Source of the DNA: CAJPPJ01 sp963545265
Lineage (GTDB): Bacteria; Bacillota_I; Bacilli_A; RF39; UBA660
Direction of reading: 5' to 3'
Length of the DNA stretch: 31,189 nucleotides
Assembly (NCBI GenBank): GCA_963545265.1
Contig: CAUUHY010000010.1
Span: 1 to 31,189 of the forward strand
Shown: positions 24,356 to 31,189 of the stretch, in pieces
Position numbering within the stretch: position 1 is the first letter of the stretch
How the letters are laid out: every line of letters starts with the position of its first letter
Made by a program: the position numbers and the translations under genes
Notes under the pieces: model-generated
Seen by the model: only the letters and a program-made list of their open reading frames with translations
What the model was told of the DNA's origin: nothing
Database searches by the model: none

Positions 24356-25543
24356 TTATTTTTTATAATTTTTTGGATCTAATCCAAAAAAATTTTCTTC
24401 TGATAAAAATGGTAATGAAAGAAAATTAATTGGATTTTTATTATAACTTATATACCTAAAAAATATAAATAAAGGAATAACAAATCCTATTTCTGACAGT
24501 CTAAATTGAACTAATGATATTGAATACTTTAAAATAAATATAATTGTTAAAATATATATAAAACTATATATACAAAAATCATATTGATTTTTTATCTCTT
24601 TAATTTTCATCATATCATACCATAAATAAATATATAGAATAGCTAAAATTATATAATATTCAAATGATGGATTTAATTCAAAAAATCTTATTTTTACTAT
24701 ATAGTAAATAACAACTAATATATTAAATATCCAAATATAATGAAAAAGCAAATATATTTTACTTCTAATAATTTTCTTATGAATTTTTGTTTCTTTTGTA
24801 TTATTAAAATAATTTATTATGCTTGGAAATATTTCATCAATTTTTACTATATATTCGTTGTAAGTTAAAAATTTATTTTCTGTTAATAATTTTGATAAAA
24901 GAATTTCATTATTTTTATATGTTTCACATACTGATAAACTATAATTAAATAATTTATATAATTCGTAATGAGATAAATTAGTTTTTCTTATATATTTCTT
25001 ATAAAAATTATCATAATTCACATAGTTTTTTAATGCAAAAAATAAAATTGAATATATAGGAATTAATATTAATGGAATAAATATATATTTAATATTATTA
25101 AAATTTTCAAATTCTAATGTAAAAACTAATTGTTGAATTATTAACAATAATATTACTTTAATAAAATCCCATATAACAGTTTTAATGGTTTTTTTACTAT
25201 CTGCTAATAATGCTAAATTAGTTTCCACAAAAGATTTAATTGTTAAATAGATTGACATAACTAAAATCAATATGGATATTTTTTCTTCAAATAAAATTAA
25301 AATATAAATGTAATAAAATGAAAACAATACTAAGAATAAAAAACCCGAAATTGTTTTTACAATGTTTAAAAATGTTTTAATTAAATTTAAAATAGATTCT
25401 CTAATTGTTTTATAAAATATGAATGATATAAATAATCCAATTAAAATAAAAATCAAAAAACCATAATCCTTAAAATCAACTAAATTAAATAAAATATATA
25501 AATAATGAATCAGTCCTTTAAATATATAATTACTAAAATTCAT
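24356..25543 (-). CDS. Uncharacterised multi-pass membrane protein
   Basis: The 395-residue protein is rich in Ile, Phe, Tyr and Leu, with about eight predicted membrane segments in two groups (about 25-180 and 265-370) and a soluble stretch with charged helices between (about 180-260, including SHYELYKLFNYSLSVCETYK). Its three Trp codons are all TGG. I use the ATG at 25541-25543 with GGTGAT 8 bases upstream; a GTG one codon earlier is possible. The same frame is open upstream for about 85 further codons apart from four TGA codons, so the original protein may have been longer. It is first of a two-gene unit with the two-helix protein. Confidence 0.7.
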   Translation of the reverse strand: MNFSNYIFKGLIHYLYILFNLVDFKDYGFLIFILIGLFISFIFYKTIRESILNLIKTFLNIVKTISGFLFLVLFSFYYIYILILFEEKISILILVMSIYLTIKSFVETNLALLADSKKTIKTVIWDFIKVILLLIIQQLVFTLEFENFNNIKYIFIPLILIPIYSILFFALKNYVNYDNFYKKYIRKTNLSHYELYKLFNYSLSVCETYKNNEILLSKLLTENKFLTYNEYIVKIDEIFPSIINYFNNTKETKIHKKIIRSKIYLLFHYIWIFNILVVIYYIVKIRFFELNPSFEYYIILAILYIYLWYDMMKIKEIKNQYDFCIYSFIYILTIIFILKYSISLVQFRLSEIGFVIPLFIFFRYISYNKNPINFLSLPFLSEENFFGLDPKNYKK

Positions 25544-25552
25544 CACATTTAA

Positions 25553-25764
25553 TCACCAATTACTATTATACACCATGATTTTAATAAAACTAAGAAGACG
25601 AGAAAAAATGGGTATAAAGCCCATTATTCCATTTATTAATTTTTCTTTATTATCTATAAACTCATTAAACCTATCATACTTAGCAAATAGACATTCAAAT
25701 AATCAATTTAATATAATTACATATATAATATCAAAAAATCCTTTAAATCGCTTCAAATTAATAA
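25553..25764 (-). other. Open stretch in frame with the membrane protein, interrupted only by TGA
   Basis: In the minus frame of the downstream membrane protein, no TAA or TAG occurs from about 25810 down to the start, while TGA appears at 25790-25792, 25769-25771, 25703-25705 and 25553-25555. The reading includes plausible protein segments such as CLFAKYDRFNEFIDNKEK. There is no start codon with a ribosome binding site. It could be a decayed gene, a decayed N-terminal part of the membrane protein, or chance. A 73-codon plus-strand frame in the same place has no ribosome binding site either. Confidence 0.3.
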
Positions 25765-26295
25765 TTATTCACAAAAAGACATTTCTTTTTCAATAGATAT
25801 ATAATTCTTTTTATCTTTTCTATTTCTATCACTTATTATACTTTCAAATCTATCAGCACTATCTAAATTTCTTTTAATAACATTAACAAATAAATTTCAT
25901 TCATTATCATTTGACATATCATCACTAAATATAAACATAAAATCAAAATTATTTCTATGGCTTAATAACCTTGACTTAATACTTTTCTCATTACTATTAC
26001 CAACCATAAAACCATACTTTAAACCATTATATAATTCTTTATGAGCTTTTGCTTTATTGCTATAAGTGATCACATCGTGGGTGGAGGAGGTTTTATATTT
26101 ACTTTCAATAATAATTCTTGTAACTAAATTTTTACCTCTTTTTTCTTTTATAACTAAATCAACTTCATATTTTCTATATTTTACTTTTTCTTCTTCATTT
26201 TCATAATCTTCTAAATATACCAAATATGGAATTTTATTAAAACAAGATACTTCATATTTATTATTATCTAATTCTAATTTATCACATATTTTCAT
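25765..26295 (-). pseudogene. PD-(D/E)XK-like nuclease gene interrupted by an in-frame TGA
   Basis: The first 132 codons give a restriction-endonuclease-like core: YEVDLVIKEK, then IIIESKYK, which matches the D...ExK metal-binding pattern, followed by THDVITYSNKAKAH and a GFMVGN strand. The frame stops at TGA (25897-25899) right after SDDMSNDNE and then stays open for 43 codons (NLFVNVIKRNLDSADRFE, later KKNYISIEKE) to TAA at 25765. NE-Trp-NLF would be natural, so TGG has probably become TGA. The ATG at 26295 has no ribosome binding site and in-frame stops lie just upstream, so the 5' end may also be lost. Homologues that I recall as uncharacterised clostridial proteins look similar in length. 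Confidence 0.7.
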
Positions 26296-26364
26296 AGTCC
26301 ATTGATCTTCAATCTATCTCTTATATCTTATAATACCTTAGCCTTTAACTAAGAACATTATAAC

Positions 26365-26418
26365 ATAAAATATATAAAATAAGACATATTCATATTATTA
26401 ATTTAATATAAATATGTC
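26365..26418 (-). terminator. Probable terminator after the small conserved protein
   Basis: Arms GACATATT (26383-26390) and AATATGTC (26411-26418) enclose a 20-base AT-rich loop that can pair further. A U-rich run follows in the minus direction. Confidence 0.5.
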
Positions 26419-26427
26419 ATTTAATCT

Positions 26428-26775
26428 TTAAAACATTTTCTTTATTAATTGTTTATATATTTTCTCATTAACTTCAATTAAACTTTCTTTTCCATCTTTA
26501 AATTTAATTGCTATAGTATATATTCCTTTTTGTTTACCAGCAACACCAGCCAATAAACCAATAGGCCCTAATAAAACACTACCAAGACCTGCCTTAATTA
26601 TTGTGCTACTTGCTGACTTGCTTTTTTCTTCATCAATTACTTCATAATGTTTAATATTATTTTTATCTAAATTAATACTTTTAAAACCAACCGAAATTGA
26701 TAAATCATTAAACATACAAAGTATAGGACAATTCAAATAATCCCCAGCAATAACCTTATTTTTAGCACTTGCCAT
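26428..26775 (-). CDS. Small conserved protein of unknown function with a Gly-rich hydrophobic segment
   Basis: The 115-residue protein reads as a family I have seen in many Bacillota but which has no known role. It has an N-terminal beta-rich part (KNKVIAGDYLNCPILC), a conserved HYEVIDEEKSKSA stretch, a Gly-rich hydrophobic hairpin (GSVLLGPIGLLAGVAGKQKG, about 66-85) and a C-terminal half with IYTIAIKFKDGKESLIEV. The hairpin may touch a membrane. A strong AGGAGG precedes the ATG, with a TATAAT promoter upstream. It is divergent from an XRE regulator gene, which may control it. Confidence 0.8.
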   Translation of the reverse strand: MASAKNKVIAGDYLNCPILCMFNDLSISVGFKSINLDKNNIKHYEVIDEEKSKSASSTIIKAGLGSVLLGPIGLLAGVAGKQKGIYTIAIKFKDGKESLIEVNEKIYKQLIKKMF

Positions 26776-26795
26776 TTTATCATCCTCCTAAAATT

Positions 26796-26824
26796 ATTAT
26801 ATATTATTTATTTAAAATATACAA
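26796..26824 (-). promoter_or_regulatory. Promoter of the small conserved protein gene
   Basis: A minus-strand TATAAT (26796-26801), a 17-bp spacer and TTGTAT (26819-26824) precede the strong ribosome binding site. The divergent XRE gene starts about 80 bases further right, so a shared operator here is plausible. Confidence 0.6.
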
Positions 26825-26902
26825 TATTACACATATTAATATAACTAATATTTCTATCACTCAAATTTAATAATTCTAACTTTATATATAAGAGGCAATA
26901 CA

Positions 26903-27175
26903 ATGAAAAATAACTTAAAACAAATTAAAAACTCTAAAAATTTATTACAAACTAAGGTTGCTATGGACTTAAATATTACCAAAGAGACTATTTCATCTTA
27001 TGAGACTGGTAGAGGTTTCCCAAGTTCAGATATGCTTATTAAATTAGCAGACCATTATAATACATCTATTGACTATTTATTATGCAGAACTAAATATGAT
27101 TTACCAATAGATGATATTAAACCTAATAACATTAGCGAACGAGACTTTATACTTTTAAACAAGATTAATAAATGA
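26903..27175 (+). CDS. XRE-family helix-turn-helix regulator
   Basis: The 90-residue protein has an XRE/Cro-type domain at about 4-63: LKQIKNSKNLLQTKVAMDLN, ITKETISSYETGRG as the recognition helix region, and MLIKLADHYNTSIDYLLCRT. The C-terminal 25 residues are polar. It lacks a peptidase or sensor domain, typical of small phage- or island-type repressors. GAGG lies 8 bases before the ATG. It is divergent from the small conserved protein gene. Stop is TGA. Confidence 0.9.
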   Translation: MKNNLKQIKNSKNLLQTKVAMDLNITKETISSYETGRGFPSSDMLIKLADHYNTSIDYLLCRTKYDLPIDDIKPNNISERDFILLNKINK

Positions 27176-27334
27176 TCTTTTATATAAGCTTATGCTTTTT
27201 CTTATTTGGGTTACTTTCATATATTCATCTATTTCCTTTTTATTTTGTTTACTTGTTATATTCCAATAATAATCTTTAATCTTATTATAGTTATCTTTTA
27301 TTGCCAATTTCTCATCATATTTATTACTATCATA
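27155..27334 (-). pseudogene. Possible gene remnant, 59 open codons without a start
   Basis: A minus-strand frame between two TAA codons reads as a hydrophilic protein-like sequence (DEKLAIKDNYNKIKDYYW, then EIDEYMKVTQIRKSISLYK) with a TGG Trp codon. It has no start codon or ribosome binding site, and its end overlaps the XRE gene on the other strand. It is either a decayed gene tail or chance. Nothing else is seen in 27176-27358. Confidence 0.25.
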
Positions 27335-27358
27335 TTAACATTCACTATAATTATTTTA

Positions 27359-27389
27359 TTTAAAAAAAATCATAGAAAACTATGATTTT
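27359..27389 (-). terminator. Terminator of the tRNA cluster
   Basis: A perfect 10-bp stem AAAATCATAG/CTATGATTTT with an AAAA loop is followed by a U run in the minus direction, downstream of tRNA-Trp. Confidence 0.88.
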
Positions 27390-27414
27390 ATCAAATTAAA
27401 AATAAATTACTTAA

Positions 27415-27488
27415 TGGCAGGGAATAAGTGAATCGAACACTTGACGATGGTTTTGGAGACCATAGTTTTACCATTAAACTAATTCCCT
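27415..27488 (-). tRNA. tRNA-Trp(CCA)
   Basis: The 74-base cloverleaf has acceptor AGGGAAT/ATTCCCT, discriminator G (typical of bacterial Trp tRNAs), anticodon loop CTCCAAA (anticodon CCA) and an encoded CCA end. It reads UGG, not UGA, which supports the standard code in this genome unless a UCA-anticodon tRNA exists elsewhere. Confidence 0.95.
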
Positions 27489-27490
27489 AT

Positions 27491-27517
27491 AAAAAATCCT
27501 TATTTATAAAAATAAGG
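27491..27517 (-). terminator. Hairpin between tRNA-Ser and tRNA-Trp
   Basis: An 8-bp stem CCTTATTT/AAATAAGG with an ATAA loop and a short U run. It may attenuate transcription into tRNA-Trp or serve as a processing signal. Confidence 0.6.
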
Positions 27518-27531
27518 TTTTTATTTTAAAT

Positions 27532-27622
27532 TGGCGGAGACAGAGAGATTTGAACTCTCGCATCAGTTTCCCAATCTACACCCTTAGCAGGGGCGCCTCT
27601 TCAGCCTCTTGAGTATGTCTCC
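27532..27622 (-). tRNA. tRNA-Ser(GCT)
   Basis: The 91-base gene has the long variable arm of class II tRNAs, acceptor GGAGACA/TGTCTCC, discriminator G, anticodon loop CTGCTAA (anticodon GCT) and an encoded CCA end. Confidence 0.95.
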
Positions 27623-27628
27623 AATATA

Positions 27629-27704
27629 TGGTGGTTCCTTAGGGGCTCGAACCCTAGACCCACTGATTAAGAGTCAGTTGCTCTACCAACTGAGCTAAGG
27701 AACC
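27629..27704 (-). tRNA. tRNA-Lys(CTT)
   Basis: The 76-base cloverleaf has acceptor GGTTCCT/AGGAACC, discriminator A, anticodon loop CTCTTAA (anticodon CTT) and an encoded CCA end. First gene of the Lys-Ser-Trp cluster. Confidence 0.96.
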
Positions 27705-27717
27705 ACAATACTTCTAA

Positions 27718-27746
27718 AGTATACAAAATTTTTCTTTATTTTTCAA
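27718..27746 (-). promoter_or_regulatory. Promoter of the Lys-Ser-Trp tRNA cluster
   Basis: Minus-strand TTGAAA (27741-27746), a 17-bp spacer and TATACT (27718-27723) end 13 bases before tRNA-Lys. Confidence 0.8.
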
Positions 27747-27761
27747 TACTTTATTAATATT

Positions 27762-28271
27762 TTATTCTTCAATTAAATAATCTTTTGATTTATGAGGTTC
27801 TTCTCTTAATAAATCAAAATAATTATTTTGTCTTAATACTTCATAAACACATATTGCTACTGAATTAGATAAATTAAGTGCTCTAACATTTATTGACATA
27901 GGTATTCTCATACATCTATCTAAATGATCTTTTAAAATACTTTTTGGTATACCTGTTGATTCTTTACCAAATATTAAATAGATATTTTTATATTCTTTAT
28001 AATTAAAAGAATCATGAGGTTTCTTACCATATCTTGTAAAATAGAAAAAATCTCCATCTTTATTTTTTGCTAAAAAATCATCATAATTTTCATAAACAAA
28101 GTATTCTAATTTATCTATATAGTTAACTCCTGATCTTTTAATACTAGCTTCATCTAATTTAAATCCTAAAGGTTTTATTAAATGAAGTCTAGCATTTGTA
28201 GCAACACAAGTTCTCATTATATTACCAGTATTTCCAGGGATTTCAGGTTCAAATAATACTACATTAATCAT
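27762..28271 (-). CDS. trmL: tRNA (cytidine(34)-2'-O)-methyltransferase, SPOUT family
   Basis: The 169-residue SPOUT methyltransferase has the opening VVLFEPEIPGNTGNIMRTC, the IFGKESTGIP motif and the C-terminal knot RIPMSINVRALNLSNSVAI, which together bind S-adenosylmethionine. Family role: methylates the wobble nucleotide of some tRNA-Leu species. It overlaps the upstream gene by 8 bases, with AAAGGA inside that gene as the likely binding site. It ends shortly before the tRNA cluster, whose promoter region lies over its 3' flank. Confidence 0.93.
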   Translation of the reverse strand: MINVVLFEPEIPGNTGNIMRTCVATNARLHLIKPLGFKLDEASIKRSGVNYIDKLEYFVYENYDDFLAKNKDGDFFYFTRYGKKPHDSFNYKEYKNIYLIFGKESTGIPKSILKDHLDRCMRIPMSINVRALNLSNSVAICVYEVLRQNNYFDLLREEPHKSKDYLIEE

Positions 28272-28767
28272 TTAAGTTCTTATCCTTTAAAAATTCTTCT
28301 ACTTTTTTAATATTAACTGTTTTTTTATTAGAACTATATAATGTTTCTTTTGCTTTATTATCGATAATATAAACAAATGCTGGTGAGTTATTTTTTAAAT
28401 CTATGTTTAAAAGTTCATTAATTTTAGAATAATCTTCTTTACTCATATCTTTTAAATTAAAATATAGTAGTTTATGTGATAATTTTTTATTTTTAATATA
28501 ACTTAAAACTTTTCTTTCAAGTTCTCTATCATCTTCATTTTTAGAATTAGAAAAATATAACACTTTTTTATTCAAATTAAATTCATAATTTAAATTTATT
28601 AATTCATCAACAGATTTTAATTCATCCATTTTACCTCTTATAACTGGAATTTCAAAACGATTATTCTTATATGAATTATAAACTTTTACAAATAACAAAC
28701 ATCCTCCTATAAAAAACAAATATACAATTACTAAATAAATGTAATTTTTTATGCTCACCTTTTTCAT
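28264..28767 (-). CDS. Membrane-anchored protein with a possible thioredoxin-like fold, no CxxC
   Basis: The 167-residue protein has an N-terminal helix (about 9-29) and an extracytoplasmic domain whose strand-helix order (VLYFSNSKNEDDRELERKV, then LLYFNLKDMSKEDYSKINEL, then SPAFVYIIDNKAKETLYSS) looks like thioredoxin without the redox cysteines. It is probably structural rather than catalytic. I do not know a function. A strong AGGAGG precedes the ATG. It overlaps trmL by 8 bases. Confidence 0.65.
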   Translation of the reverse strand: MKKVSIKNYIYLVIVYLFFIGGCLLFVKVYNSYKNNRFEIPVIRGKMDELKSVDELINLNYEFNLNKKVLYFSNSKNEDDRELERKVLSYIKNKKLSHKLLYFNLKDMSKEDYSKINELLNIDLKNNSPAFVYIIDNKAKETLYSSNKKTVNIKKVEEFLKDKNLND

Positions 28768-28797
28768 TAAATCCTCCTATATATATTCTATCATGAT

Positions 28798-28843
28798 AAA
28801 GAAAAAGAAGGAATAAATTAAAGATTCTTTCCTTCTCTTTTTC
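28798..28843 (-). terminator. Probable terminator of typA
   Basis: Long imperfect arms (GAAAAAGAAGGAA and TTCCTTCTCTTTTTC) overlap the typA stop codon, and the 3' arm in RNA is itself U-rich. Strength is uncertain. Confidence 0.5.
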
Positions 28844-30626
28844 TTTCGTTAGCATTTAATATTTTCTTTCTAAATCTAATACTTTCAGGTGTTACTTCTA
28901 CAAGTTCATCTTTATTTATATAATCAAGTGCATATTCTAAAGATATTGCTCTTGGTTTCTTTAATACTACTGTAGCATCACTTCCTGCTGCACGCATATT
29001 AGTTAATTGTTTAGCTTTAGTAACATTAACTACTAAATCTTTATCTCCTTTATTTTCACCTACTATTTGTCCTTCATAAACCATTACACCTGGTTCAACG
29101 AACATTTCTCCTCTATCTTCAAGACCACCTAATGCATAACTAGTAGTCTTTCCACTTTCCATACTAACTAATACACCATTAGTTCTTTCCCCTAAATCTA
29201 GAGTTGAAGCTATATTATATTCTTTAAATGAATGAGCCATTATTCCATAACCTTTAGTATATGTAGGAAAATTATGAACAAATCCAATTAAACCACGAGA
29301 TGCTATAGTATATTTTAAAGTAGTAATATTCTTATCATTAGTTTCCATAAAATCTAAATTAGCACCTCTATTACCTAATTTTTCAATTATAGTACCAGCA
29401 TATTCATTAGGTGTTTCTATTTCTAATATTTCATATGGTTCTAATTTCTTACCATTTTCTTCTTTATAAATTACTTCTGGTTTAGATACTTGTATTTCAA
29501 AACCTTCTCTTCTCATATTTTCAATTAAAATACCTAAGTGAAGTTCTCCTCTACCTGAAACTATAAAGTTTTCACTATCTAAATCTCTTACTTTTAAAGA
29601 AACATCTCTTTGACTTTCTTTATCTAGTCTTTCTTTTATTTTTCTAGCAGTTAATATTTTACCTTCTTTACCTGCCATTGGTGAAGTATTAACTCCAAAA
29701 GTCATTTGCATAGTAGCATCATCTACTCTAAGAAGTGGTAATTTTTCTACCTTTCCTACTTCTCCGATTGTTTCTCCAACATAAATATCTGGAAGTCCTG
29801 ATATACCAATTACATCTCCTGCTTCTGCTTCTTCTACTTCTATTCTATTTAAAAATTCATATCCATATAATTTTTGAATTCTAAATTGTTTTTTACTTCC
29901 ATCAATTCTTTCTACTTCAACAGTTTGACCTAATTTAATAACTCCATTTTTTACAATACCAATACCTATTCTTCCAGTATAATCACTATAATCTAGTAAA
30001 GCTGGTTGAAATTGTAAATTAGCTTCTACACTTCCTTTAGGTTCTGGTATTTCTTCTATAATAGTATCAAGTAAGTTATGAAAACCTTTTTCTTGTTTTG
30101 TTAAATCATCACTTAAACTACTTGTTCCATTAATTGCAGATGTATAAATAATTTTAAAATCAAGTTGATCTTCATTAGCATCTAAATCCATGAATAATTC
30201 ATAAACTTCATCTACTACTTCTTTAATTCTTGCACTTTCTTTATCTACTTTATTAATAACGACTATAGGTTTAGCTCCTCTTTCTAAAGCTTTCTTTAAT
30301 ACAAATCTAGTTTGTGGCATAGTACCTTCATAAGAATCTACAACAAGTATTACACCATCTACCATATTCATAATTCTTTCTACTTCTCCACCAAAATCAG
30401 CATGTCCTGGAGTATCTAGAATATTAATTTTATATCCTTTATATTCAATAGATGTTGGTTTAGCAAGGATGGTAATACCTCTTTCTCTTTCGATACTATT
30501 ATTATCCATACTAATTGTTGATAAATCTAAATGTTTATCTTTAATACTTTCTTTTAATATTTCGTTTACTATAGTTGTTTTTCCATGATCAACATGGGCT
30601 ATAATTGCTACATTTCTTTTTTTCAT
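28818..30626 (-). CDS. typA: Ribosome-associated GTPase TypA/BipA
   Basis: The 602-residue translational GTPase has the G1 loop IAHVDHGKTT (about 8-17), G2 around ERGITI, G3 DTPGHADF, G4 NKVDKE and the EF-G-like domains, including SGRGELHLGIL and the C-terminal TypA-specific domain with GVLVSMESGKTTSYAL. It assists 50S subunit assembly under stress and cold. GAGG lies 8 bases before the ATG. Full length. Confidence 0.97.
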   Translation of the reverse strand: MKKRNVAIIAHVDHGKTTIVNEILKESIKDKHLDLSTISMDNNSIERERGITILAKPTSIEYKGYKINILDTPGHADFGGEVERIMNMVDGVILVVDSYEGTMPQTRFVLKKALERGAKPIVVINKVDKESARIKEVVDEVYELFMDLDANEDQLDFKIIYTSAINGTSSLSDDLTKQEKGFHNLLDTIIEEIPEPKGSVEANLQFQPALLDYSDYTGRIGIGIVKNGVIKLGQTVEVERIDGSKKQFRIQKLYGYEFLNRIEVEEAEAGDVIGISGLPDIYVGETIGEVGKVEKLPLLRVDDATMQMTFGVNTSPMAGKEGKILTARKIKERLDKESQRDVSLKVRDLDSENFIVSGRGELHLGILIENMRREGFEIQVSKPEVIYKEENGKKLEPYEILEIETPNEYAGTIIEKLGNRGANLDFMETNDKNITTLKYTIASRGLIGFVHNFPTYTKGYGIMAHSFKEYNIASTLDLGERTNGVLVSMESGKTTSYALGGLEDRGEMFVEPGVMVYEGQIVGENKGDKDLVVNVTKAKQLTNMRAAGSDATVVLKKPRAISLEYALDYINKDELVEVTPESIRFRKKILNANERKREGKNL

Positions 30627-30692
30627 ATTTTATCCCTCAAAAAAACATTATGATTATATCATAAATTGACATTTTATAAAAGTTTTTATTAA

Positions 30693-30718
30693 TAAAAAAA
30701 GAATAGTATAAACTATCC
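30693..30718 (-). terminator. Terminator of the type-3-repeat surface protein
   Basis: A 7-bp stem GGATAGT/ACTATTC (one G-U pair) with a TTAT loop is followed by seven U residues in the minus direction. The gene's stop codon lies inside the stem. Confidence 0.85.
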
Positions 30719-31189
30719 TTTAACTTTATAACAAATTTTTGTTACTTTAAAACTTGTACTATCTTTTGGATCAGTTTGATCAAGTACTTCTTGTTCATCA
30801 CTTATTCCATCATTATCATCATCTTCATCATCTATATCTGGAATTCCATCATGATCTGTATCTCTTAGAATCGTTACTGTTTGAACTAGTTTATTTTTTC
30901 CTTCTCTAGTTCCAGTTATTTCTACAACTCTTTTTTCTTCTGTTCTTCCCCAACTTGGATTATTATAACTTCCATCCCATGGTCTATCTGCCTCTTTAGA
31001 TGCTCCAGGATTAAATCTTTTAGTATTTGCTACAAATAGATCTTTATCATATTCAAACCAAATTCCACCTTTTGGTCCAGTAATCTCACCATCTATATTA
31101 GTAGCACTATAATCATATCTATCTGGATTATATCCAAAACATTCAAATGTTTCATTATTACAATATGGTTTAGGAACATTATGTCTATG
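30713..31189 (-). CDS. C-terminal part of a surface protein with thrombospondin type-3 calcium-binding repeats
   Basis: The 158 codons continue past the right edge, so the start is not seen. The visible part has a Cys-, Trp- and Gly-rich region (PYCNNETFECFG, GPKGGIWFEYDKDLFV, ADRPWDGSYNNPSWGR) and then DTDHDGIPDIDDEDDDNDGI, the alternating Asp pattern of thrombospondin type-3 repeats that bind calcium and stiffen extracellular proteins. It ends in a short basic stretch ending CYKVKG. No LPxTG or C-terminal membrane anchor follows, so it is secreted or anchored through its N-terminus. The frame ends in TAG inside a terminator. Confidence 0.8.
   Translation of the reverse strand, partial: HRHNVPKPYCNNETFECFGYNPDRYDYSATNIDGEITGPKGGIWFEYDKDLFVANTKRFNPGASKEADRPWDGSYNNPSWGRTEEKRVVEITGTREGKNKLVQTVTILRDTDHDGIPDIDDEDDDNDGISDEQEVLDQTDPKDSTSFKVTKICYKVKG

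Noticed and set aside
25575..25796. Plus-strand 73-codon frame as a gene
   Set aside because: No ribosome binding site, and the composition looks like the reverse of a minus-strand protein-like stretch.
25765..26295. Selenocysteine at the TGA of the nuclease gene
   Set aside because: The neighbours look like a Trp context, a nuclease has no use for Sec there, and I see no strong hairpin right after the codon.
1..31189. Genetic code 4 (TGA = Trp) for the whole window
   Set aside because: TGA ends vncR and the 121-residue gene at ATGA overlaps and ends the XRE gene. Trp codons I checked in intact genes are TGG, and the tRNA-Trp has anticodon CCA.
1..31189. CRISPR arrays, insertion sequences, integrases or rRNA genes
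   Set aside because: No regularly spaced repeats, transposase or integrase motifs, or rRNA-like GC-rich blocks were seen on reading both strands.

Overview
This is an AT-rich window (roughly a quarter GC by eye) with short intergenic gaps, strong AGGAGG/GGTGAT ribosome binding sites and almost all genes on the minus strand. FtsK, DivIVA, SepF, RuvAB, TypA and an oxygen-independent ribonucleotide reductase point to an anaerobic low-GC Bacillota, probably a gut member of the Erysipelotrichia/RF39/Mollicutes-like grade; the sequence does not fix the exact group. The genetic code looks standard. Trp in intact genes is TGG, a tRNA-Trp(CCA) is present, and TGA is used as a stop at tight ATGA junctions.

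Layout. 1-3155: a clipped membrane protein, then the anaerobic NTP reductase operon nrdD, a separate 52-residue glycyl-radical polypeptide, and nrdG. 3468-5834: a secreted lysozyme-like protein, a membrane-anchored acidic protein with a tandem repeat, an S1-domain protein, and a divergent NifU-like protein. 5860-11519: a division/chromosome cluster read ftsK, herA-like ATPase, sepF, divIVA, membrane thioredoxin. 11594-16959: a five-gene module in the order permease-ATPase-permease-response regulator-kinase, which matches the pneumococcal vex123-vncRS locus in order and size. 17094-17618: a Nudix hydrolase.

17701-20490 is the most interesting block: a compact operon encoding a C39-peptidase ABC exporter, a 121-residue membrane-anchored accessory protein, two small double-glycine-leader peptides with GxxxG motifs (a candidate two-peptide class IIb bacteriocin), and an overlapping 35-residue hydrophobic ORF that may be the immunity protein. 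The small genes overlap or nearly overlap. The first peptide carries an in-frame TGA at a position where Trp would fit, and its frame then runs on to an ATGA junction with the second peptide.

20579-22593: a pilin-like small membrane protein and ruvAB. 22713-27704: a tRNA-Ala gene on one side and a Lys-Ser-Trp tRNA cluster on the other enclose an accessory stretch with decayed genes (a Cys-rich surface protein and a PD-(D/E)XK-like nuclease, both broken by TGA where TGG is expected), an uncharacterised two-gene membrane locus, a small conserved protein of unknown function and an XRE regulator. 27762-31189: trmL, a membrane-anchored thioredoxin-fold-like protein, typA, and the C-terminal end of a surface protein with thrombospondin-type-3 calcium-binding repeats.
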